A stretch of 64,000 nt of DNA from Sphingobacterium sp. GVS05A. GTDB lineage: Bacteria; Bacteroidota; Bacteroidia; Sphingobacteriales; Sphingobacteriaceae. Positions within the stretch are counted from its first letter, which is position 1; every line of letters starts with the position of its first letter. A program made the translations under genes and the position numbers. Positions 59,490-64,000 of this stretch are shown one piece after another. The notes below the pieces were generated by a model, which was given only the letters and a program-made list of their open reading frames with translations, ran no database searches and had not been told where the DNA came from. The stretch spans positions 62,001 to 126,000 of the forward strand of contig NZ_JAHXYR010000009.1 in assembly GCF_019969845.1 (NCBI RefSeq). Reading direction: 5' to 3'.

Positions 59490-60728
59490 ATGCGTTTGCT
59501 TTATTCAATTGGAATCTTTCTTTATGGACTCTTATTGCGTATTTTGGCCCCTTTTCATGCCAAAGCGCGCCTCATGGTAACAGGGCGAAAAGACTGGTAT
59601 TTGCGGATGAAACAATCGGTTGACTCTAGCCAAAAACATATCTGGTTTCACTTCGCTTCATTGGGCGAATTTGAGCAGGGCAGACCTGTTTTGGAGGCCA
59701 TAAAAAATAATTATTTAGACCATAAAATAATTGTAACATTTTATTCTCCTTCGGGCTATGAGATCAGAAAGAATACCAATCTGGCGGATCATGTTTTCTA
59801 TTTACCTTATGACACGGCTCAGAATGCACGACTGTTTTTAGACCTGATCAATCCCTCATTTGCAGTCTTTACAAAATATGAATATTGGTATTATTATTTT
59901 GAAGGCTTACACAGCAGGTCTATTCCATTATTTCTTGTTTCGGCAATTTTTAGACCCGAACAGATTTTCTTTCAGGCTTATGGTACTTTTTTTCTGAAAA
60001 TTCTGGGCTTTGTGACTTATTTCTTTGTTCAGAATGAGGAAAGTGTGCGTCTATTGAAGGAATTTGGAATTCGAAATGCGGGATTAGCAGGTGATACACG
60101 TTTTGATCGTGTGATTGACCTGCCTAAGGTTCGAAAAGAAATACCGTTGATAGCGGCTTTTGTGGAAACAGCTCCTGTTTTGGTGGCTGGAAGTACCTGG
60201 CCTGAGGATGAGAAATTATTGAAAGAACTGCTCCAACGGTTTCAAGAATATAAGCTGATCTTAGCGCCACACGAGATCAATGAGGGCCATATTGTCAGCA
60301 TATTAAATCTGTGGCCTGCGGCACTTCGTTTTTCAAAAATGACGGAATATGACATGACGACTTTAACGGAAGCAAAGGTATTGATCATAGACAATATTGG
60401 ACTTTTATCTTCTTTGTACGGTTTTGGTCAGCTCGCCTATATCGGCGGCGGATTTGGTGTGGGGATACATAATACACTGGAAGCGGCAACCTATGGAATG
60501 CCAGTACTGTTTGGTCCCAATTTTAAGAAATTTCAGGAAGCGAAAGATCTGATAGAACAGGGGGGAGGCTTTTCATTTGCTGACATTAAGGGGTTTATGG
60601 ATGTCTTTGAACGATTGCAGGATCAATCAAAACGTGTAGAAGCAGCGAAATCTGCACGCCAATATGTACAGCAAAAAGCGGGAGCAACACCCATTATCAT
60701 AAAATATTTGAAGAATGCCAATTTATAA
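59490..60728 (+). CDS. waaA: 3-deoxy-D-manno-octulosonic acid (Kdo) transferase
   Basis: 412 residues. WaaA (KdtA) adds Kdo to lipid IVA at the inner membrane. An N-terminal membrane anchor (LLYSIGIFLYGLLLRILAPFHAKARLM) is followed by the GT30 blocks IWFHFASLGEFEQGRPVLEAI, FTKYEYWYYYF, LAGDTRFDRV, LVAGSTWPEDE, and the sugar-nucleotide region YIGGGFGVGIHNTLEAATYGMPVLFGPNFKKFQEA. Together with lpxA, lpxC and lpxD in this window it covers several early lipopolysaccharide steps. It ends before a strong bidirectional terminator. Function is secure. Confidence 0.95.
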   Translation: MRLLYSIGIFLYGLLLRILAPFHAKARLMVTGRKDWYLRMKQSVDSSQKHIWFHFASLGEFEQGRPVLEAIKNNYLDHKIIVTFYSPSGYEIRKNTNLADHVFYLPYDTAQNARLFLDLINPSFAVFTKYEYWYYYFEGLHSRSIPLFLVSAIFRPEQIFFQAYGTFFLKILGFVTYFFVQNEESVRLLKEFGIRNAGLAGDTRFDRVIDLPKVRKEIPLIAAFVETAPVLVAGSTWPEDEKLLKELLQRFQEYKLILAPHEINEGHIVSILNLWPAALRFSKMTEYDMTTLTEAKVLIIDNIGLLSSLYGFGQLAYIGGGFGVGIHNTLEAATYGMPVLFGPNFKKFQEAKDLIEQGGGFSFADIKGFMDVFERLQDQSKRVEAAKSARQYVQQKAGATPIIIKYLKNANL

Positions 60729-60823
60729 AAATATAAAGAAAGCTGCTCCAAAGTTAAAAGCAAACTAGCCGGGAATTGAATAGCTGAAAAAGAGACGCTA
60801 AGAGTAGACGAACGAAATTAAAG

Positions 60824-60862
60824 AAAAATAGGGTATCCGATCCTTTTGGATACCCTATTTTT
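60824..60862. terminator. Bidirectional terminator between waaA and GAPDH
   Basis: AAAAATAGGGTATCC (60824-60838) pairs perfectly with 60848-60862 over a 9-base loop; A and T tracts on the arms serve both convergent genes. The 95 bp before it (60729-60823) show nothing else. Confidence 0.9.
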
Positions 60863-60879
60863 ATATTGAAAATTGGATT

Positions 60880-62328
60880 CTAATAGTACGTATACCTTCT
60901 TACACCCGCAATATGCCGCGATAAACGCATAACTTGATGGGAATAACCATACTCATTATCATACCATACATAGAGTACAATATTTTTACCATCAGCTGAA
61001 ACAATAGTTGCTGGTCCATCAATGACAGCGGCTGCTGTTGTACCTATTATATCCGTAGAGACAAGCTCATCATTGCTTGAGAATTTAATCTGTTCGACAA
61101 GATTGCCTTCCAAAGCACTCGTTTTTAAGAGTGTGTTTATTTGTTCCAAAGATATGGCTGATGTCAATTCTAAATTTAATATTGCTAATGACCCATTAGG
61201 GACAGGTACCCGGATTGCGTTGGAGGTGAGTTTGCCTGTTAATGTCGGGAGGACTTTTGAAACAGCACTTCCAGCCCCAGTCTCCGTAATGACCATGTTC
61301 AGCGCCGCAGCACGACCTCTTCTGGATTTTTTGTGCATATTATCCACCAGATTTTGATCATTCGTATAGGAATGAATAGTTTCTATATGGCCTTTCAGGA
61401 TACCTATTTTCTCTTCGAGGACGGCCAAAATAGGCGCAATAGCATTTGTGGTACAGGAGGCTGCTGAAAAAATAGCATGTTTTTCCAGATCTATCGTGCT
61501 TTCGTTTACACCGTAAACAATGTTGGGTACCCCTTTGCCAGGTGCCGTCAACAATACTTGAGAAGCGCCTTTAGAGGCTAAATGGCGTGCAAGTTCTTTT
61601 TCATCACGAAAGGCACCTGTATTATCGATAACCAATGCATTATTGATGCTGTATGCTGTATAATCAATATTTTCAGGTTGCTTAGCAGAGATGACGTAGA
61701 CCGTGATACCATTAATAATTAGCGCATTTTTTTTAGGGTCTGTATAAACTTCACCCTCAAATTCGCCGTGTATAGAATCGCTTTTTAGGAGAGCAGCTCT
61801 TTTTAACAATGATTTGGCATCGTTGGGATCCCTAGTGACTATTGCACGTAGACGAAGTTGCTTGCCAGAACCCGATTTATTAATAAGTTCGCGCGCCAGC
61901 AGACGACCAATACGACCGAAACCATAGAGTACAACATCGCGGGGTGTTAATTCCTGCCACTTGGCGATTCCCTCTAATTCATTGAAAATAAAAGAAGACA
62001 AATCCTCCACATTGATCTGGTCGTTTGTGGCTTTAGTCGCAAGTTTACCGAGATCAATTCGAGCGGGAGCTAGATTTAATTTTTCCAATCCCCGGGCAAC
62101 ATTCAATAGATCAAATATGGACAGTATATTGCCGGTAAGGATAGTGCTTTCCCGGAGGTGGTTGAGAATCACACTTACTTTTTCATCAACAAGCTGCTCT
62201 CTGAACAGAACGAGCTCAACAGCCTGGTTATACCAAAGATTACTAATGATTTGAATCAGTTCGACGGCTGCATTTTGCTGCTCTCTGTAACTTTTGATTT
62301 CTAAGTCAAAAGAAGGACTATGTAACAT
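60880..62328 (-). CDS. Glyceraldehyde-3-phosphate dehydrogenase, long form
   Basis: 482 residues, about 130 more than the classical enzyme. The extension at the N terminus is helical (SYREQQNAAVELIQIISNLWYNQAVELVLF). The GAPDH core starts near VVLYGFGRIGRLLARELINKSG, with catalytic Cys in FSAASCTTNAIAPIL, and IHSYTNDQNLVDNMHKKSRRGRAAALNMVITETGAG and WYDNEYGYSHQVMRLSRHI at the end. Long GAPDHs of this kind exist alongside the short one in other Bacteroidota and some Vibrionaceae, and may work in the gluconeogenic direction; that is an inference. A -7 element lies at 62354-62361 and a terminator follows the gene. Confidence 0.92.
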   Translation of the reverse strand: MLHSPSFDLEIKSYREQQNAAVELIQIISNLWYNQAVELVLFREQLVDEKVSVILNHLRESTILTGNILSIFDLLNVARGLEKLNLAPARIDLGKLATKATNDQINVEDLSSFIFNELEGIAKWQELTPRDVVLYGFGRIGRLLARELINKSGSGKQLRLRAIVTRDPNDAKSLLKRAALLKSDSIHGEFEGEVYTDPKKNALIINGITVYVISAKQPENIDYTAYSINNALVIDNTGAFRDEKELARHLASKGASQVLLTAPGKGVPNIVYGVNESTIDLEKHAIFSAASCTTNAIAPILAVLEEKIGILKGHIETIHSYTNDQNLVDNMHKKSRRGRAAALNMVITETGAGSAVSKVLPTLTGKLTSNAIRVPVPNGSLAILNLELTSAISLEQINTLLKTSALEGNLVEQIKFSSNDELVSTDIIGTTAAAVIDGPATIVSADGKNIVLYVWYDNEYGYSHQVMRLSRHIAGVRRYTYY

Positions 62329-62353
62329 AATATTTTTATAATAGATTATGTTG

Positions 62354-62361
62354 CAAACATA
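62354..62361 (-). promoter_or_regulatory. -7 element of the GAPDH gene
   Basis: Minus-strand TATGTTTG matches TAnnTTTG, 25 bp before the start codon. Confidence 0.45.
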
Positions 62362-62466
62362 GTATAAACAGAGCTAAAAAAGCGATTTGATTTTCATTTT
62401 CGTAATTATTTAAATAAAAATATGTTTATTATTGCTGTTTTGATAATTTTTCAGACTTTTTTGTTG

Positions 62467-63594
62467 TTAATTTTCAATAATAAATAATTCGGACATGATA
62501 TGGTCCGCCATTAATTTACCAGAATCTGTTAATCTCAATTTACTATCGTCTAAAATTAATTGTTGCTGCTCGAGAAATGGTGCGGCATCTTCCATAATTT
62601 TGCTTTTAACGGTGTAATCAAAATTCTTTTCTAACTGCTCCAGATCAAGCCCCCACATGGTGCGCAGTGAGGTCATAATACACTCATTGATCTGATCGCG
62701 GACAGATAGATGCTCGATCTCCAAGGGAAGCTGGTTGGTCTGTATGGAGCCGATATACTTGGCGTTATTGGCGATATTCCACGATCTAGAATGACCATTG
62801 AATGAATGGGCCGAAGGGCCGATACCTAGGTAATGTTTGCCTTTCCAATAGTTAGTATTGTGACGTGCATATAAGCCATTTTTAGCAAAATTGGAAATTT
62901 CATATTGTTCATAACCCGCACCTTTCAATGTTTCGATCAGCAGATTCATCTGATCGGCCGCCTGATCTGAATCAATGGCTGGACTCATGCCCTTCTTGAT
63001 GAAATGATCTAGTGCTGTTTTGGCTTCCACAGTCATTGAGTAAGAAGAGATATGGGGGATTGCAAAATCGATCAGTTGTTGCATATTGTAACGCCATTTT
63101 TCATCCGTCAACAAGGGGTAGCCATAAATAAGATCACAGGTGATGTTCTCAAATCCTGCATCCTGTACACGCATGATTGCTGCGGATGCTTCCTGTCTGG
63201 TATGCGCCCGATTCATCCATTTCAGATCTTCCTCAAAAAAAGATTGTACCCCTATACTGAACCTATTCACGGGAGTTGATCTTAATGCATTCACTTTTGC
63301 AGCATTAAGATCATCTGGATTAGCTTCCAACGTAATTTCAGCATGATCACTTATGTCAAATTGTTTGGCAACAGCATCAATGATCTTTGAGATTTCGTCC
63401 GCCTCCAACAGCGAGGGAGTCCCACCACCAAAATAAATGGATTCAACTTTTCTGTCTTCCAAATATGGAGACCTAAGTTCGATTTCTCGCAAAAGGGCAT
63501 TAACCATTTCGGTCTTGTATTGCAGTGAAGTACTGAAATGGAAATCACAATAATGGCAAGCCTGTTTGCAGAATGGGATATGGATGTAAATCAT
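62467..63594 (-). CDS. hemW: Radical SAM haem chaperone HemW
   Basis: 375 residues from the ATG at 63594; the frame extends to 63639, but MIYIHIPFCKQACHYCDFHF is the family start and a -7 element sits just upstream at 63600-63607. The 4Fe-4S motif is CxxxCxxC (CKQACHYC). YFGGGTPSLLEADEI, RFSIGVQSFFEEDLKWMNRAHTRQEA, and LIYGYPLLTDEKW follow, and the C-terminal winged-helix region is normal. HemW-type proteins lack the extra N-terminal segment of true HemN and act in haem delivery rather than coproporphyrinogen oxidation. It is separated from GAPDH by 138 bp. Confidence 0.92.
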   Translation of the reverse strand: MIYIHIPFCKQACHYCDFHFSTSLQYKTEMVNALLREIELRSPYLEDRKVESIYFGGGTPSLLEADEISKIIDAVAKQFDISDHAEITLEANPDDLNAAKVNALRSTPVNRFSIGVQSFFEEDLKWMNRAHTRQEASAAIMRVQDAGFENITCDLIYGYPLLTDEKWRYNMQQLIDFAIPHISSYSMTVEAKTALDHFIKKGMSPAIDSDQAADQMNLLIETLKGAGYEQYEISNFAKNGLYARHNTNYWKGKHYLGIGPSAHSFNGHSRSWNIANNAKYIGSIQTNQLPLEIEHLSVRDQINECIMTSLRTMWGLDLEQLEKNFDYTVKSKIMEDAAPFLEQQQLILDDSKLRLTDSGKLMADHIMSELFIIEN

Positions 63595-63599
63595 GGGCA

Positions 63600-63607
63600 C
63601 AAATATA
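63600..63607 (-). promoter_or_regulatory. -7 element immediately before hemW
   Basis: Minus-strand TATATTTG matches TAnnTTTG and ends 5 bp before the hemW ATG at 63594, predicting a leaderless or near-leaderless transcript. The rest of the gap to 63846 shows no further feature. Confidence 0.45.
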
Positions 63608-63846
63608 CCAAGACTGGTCCAACTTCGGCGTTTATTCACATTTTTTCTTCCATTTGTGGAGTCGTTTCCACCATCCTTGGATATTTTTATTGGGAAGCAA
63701 AACCCGTGTTATGTAACGTCAATGTTGAATGGGGGTTATTTTTAGAAATAGTCTTTTAAAAATAGGAGATAAAGAGTTTGACAACAAAGGAGTTATTTTC
63801 TATCTTGATGGTCAGATTCATTTTACATAATCAAAAAACCAATCTT

Positions 63847-64000
63847 ATGAAAATATCTTCCCGTCGTGACTTTCTGAAAAATGTCATTGGTGCATCGAGT
63901 ATGCTACTGCTTTCACAGCAAGGGTTTGCGGTGAATAATCGGTATGAAGAAGCATTTGTCGATAAGTTGCTCCCAGCACCAAAGGGAGGCGGATTTGCGA
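63847..64000 (+). CDS. Tat-exported protein, 3' end outside window
   Basis: The frame is open from ATG at 63847 to the window end (51 codons). The N terminus MKISSRRDFLKNVIGASSMLLL is a twin-arginine signal (S-R-R-D-F-L-K) followed by a hydrophobic stretch. The visible mature part is EEAFVDKLLPAPKGGGFA, too short for a firm family call; similar starts occur in exported glycoside-hydrolase-like proteins, but that is only an impression. About 250 bp separate it from hemW, which is divergent. Confidence 0.7.
   Translation, partial: MKISSRRDFLKNVIGASSMLLLSQQGFAVNNRYEEAFVDKLLPAPKGGGFA

Noticed and set aside
63538..63759. 73-codon plus-strand frame overlapping the hemW start
   Set aside because: It overlaps the hemW N terminus on the opposite strand and lacks coding character.
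1..64000. Search for tRNA, rRNA, CRISPR arrays, IS transposases and phage genes
   Set aside because: None recognised by eye in the gaps or the coding regions; a covariance or profile search could still find a degenerate tRNA or a small RNA.

Overview
This window is chromosomal DNA from a member of the Bacteroidota, most likely the Sphingobacteriaceae (Sphingobacterium or a close relative). The evidence is moderately AT-rich sequence, two SusC/SusD pairs, a fused LpxC-FabZ, PorX, YtxJ (a bacillithiol-system protein), DUF6377-type regulators, almost no Shine-Dalgarno sequences, and many promoters matching the Bacteroidota -7 element TAnnTTTG. No rRNA, tRNA, CRISPR array, insertion sequence or prophage was recognised. 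The genus is an inference from gene content.

Layout. 1-5.4 kb: the end of a secreted basic-secretory-protein metallopeptidase and two GH92 alpha-mannosidases, probably the tail of a mannan or N-glycan locus. 5.6-11.8 kb: a small membrane protein and an RND efflux operon in which the inner-membrane pump and the outer-membrane factor are fused in one 1516-residue reading frame. 11.9-21.2 kb: a polysaccharide utilisation locus (TPR/HTH regulator, SusC, SusD, GH30, surface glycan-binding lipoprotein), best explained as acting on beta-1,6-glucan. 21.3-27.1 kb: a copper locus with a small Cys protein, a YtkA-like lipoprotein, an OprC/NosA-like TonB receptor carrying the CxxxM and HxM copper motifs, an MbnP-like lipoprotein and an MbnH-like di-haem enzyme. 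No methanobactin genes are present. 27.2-30.7 kb: housekeeping genes folP, DUF4920, tsaC/sua5-like, dapD and an S4-domain protein. 30.8-37.3 kb: SusC-SusD-isoaspartyl peptidase-cyanophycinase, which reads as an uptake and degradation locus for cyanophycin or a related aspartate-rich peptide polymer.

37.3-47.1 kb (mostly minus strand): ytxJ, a secreted hypothetical protein, ribH, a TPR protein, a FlaA1/WbpM-like nucleotide-sugar dehydratase, alanine dehydrogenase, an esterase, an ABC ATPase, tsaE and porX. 47.4-54.1 kb (plus strand): HD hydrolase, lpxD, lpxC-fabZ, lpxA, ABC ATPase, efp and 5-formyltetrahydrofolate cyclo-ligase, a lipid A and housekeeping block. 54.3-57.3 kb: a second TPR/HTH membrane regulator, a structured stretch without a credible gene, and an orphan hypothetical gene. 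57.4-64 kb: galE and a UDP-glucuronate decarboxylase-like gene (minus), waaA (plus), a long-form GAPDH and hemW (minus), and the start of a Tat-exported protein cut by the window end.

Common themes are nutrient capture at the cell surface through three separate TonB-dependent receptors (glycan, copper, peptide polymer), envelope biogenesis (lipid A, Kdo, sugar nucleotides), and t6A tRNA modification (tsaC-like and tsaE). The most novel candidates are the cyanophycinase SusCD locus, the methanobactin-independent OprC/MbnP/MbnH copper locus, the RND pump-porin fusion, and a three-copy intergenic repeat.
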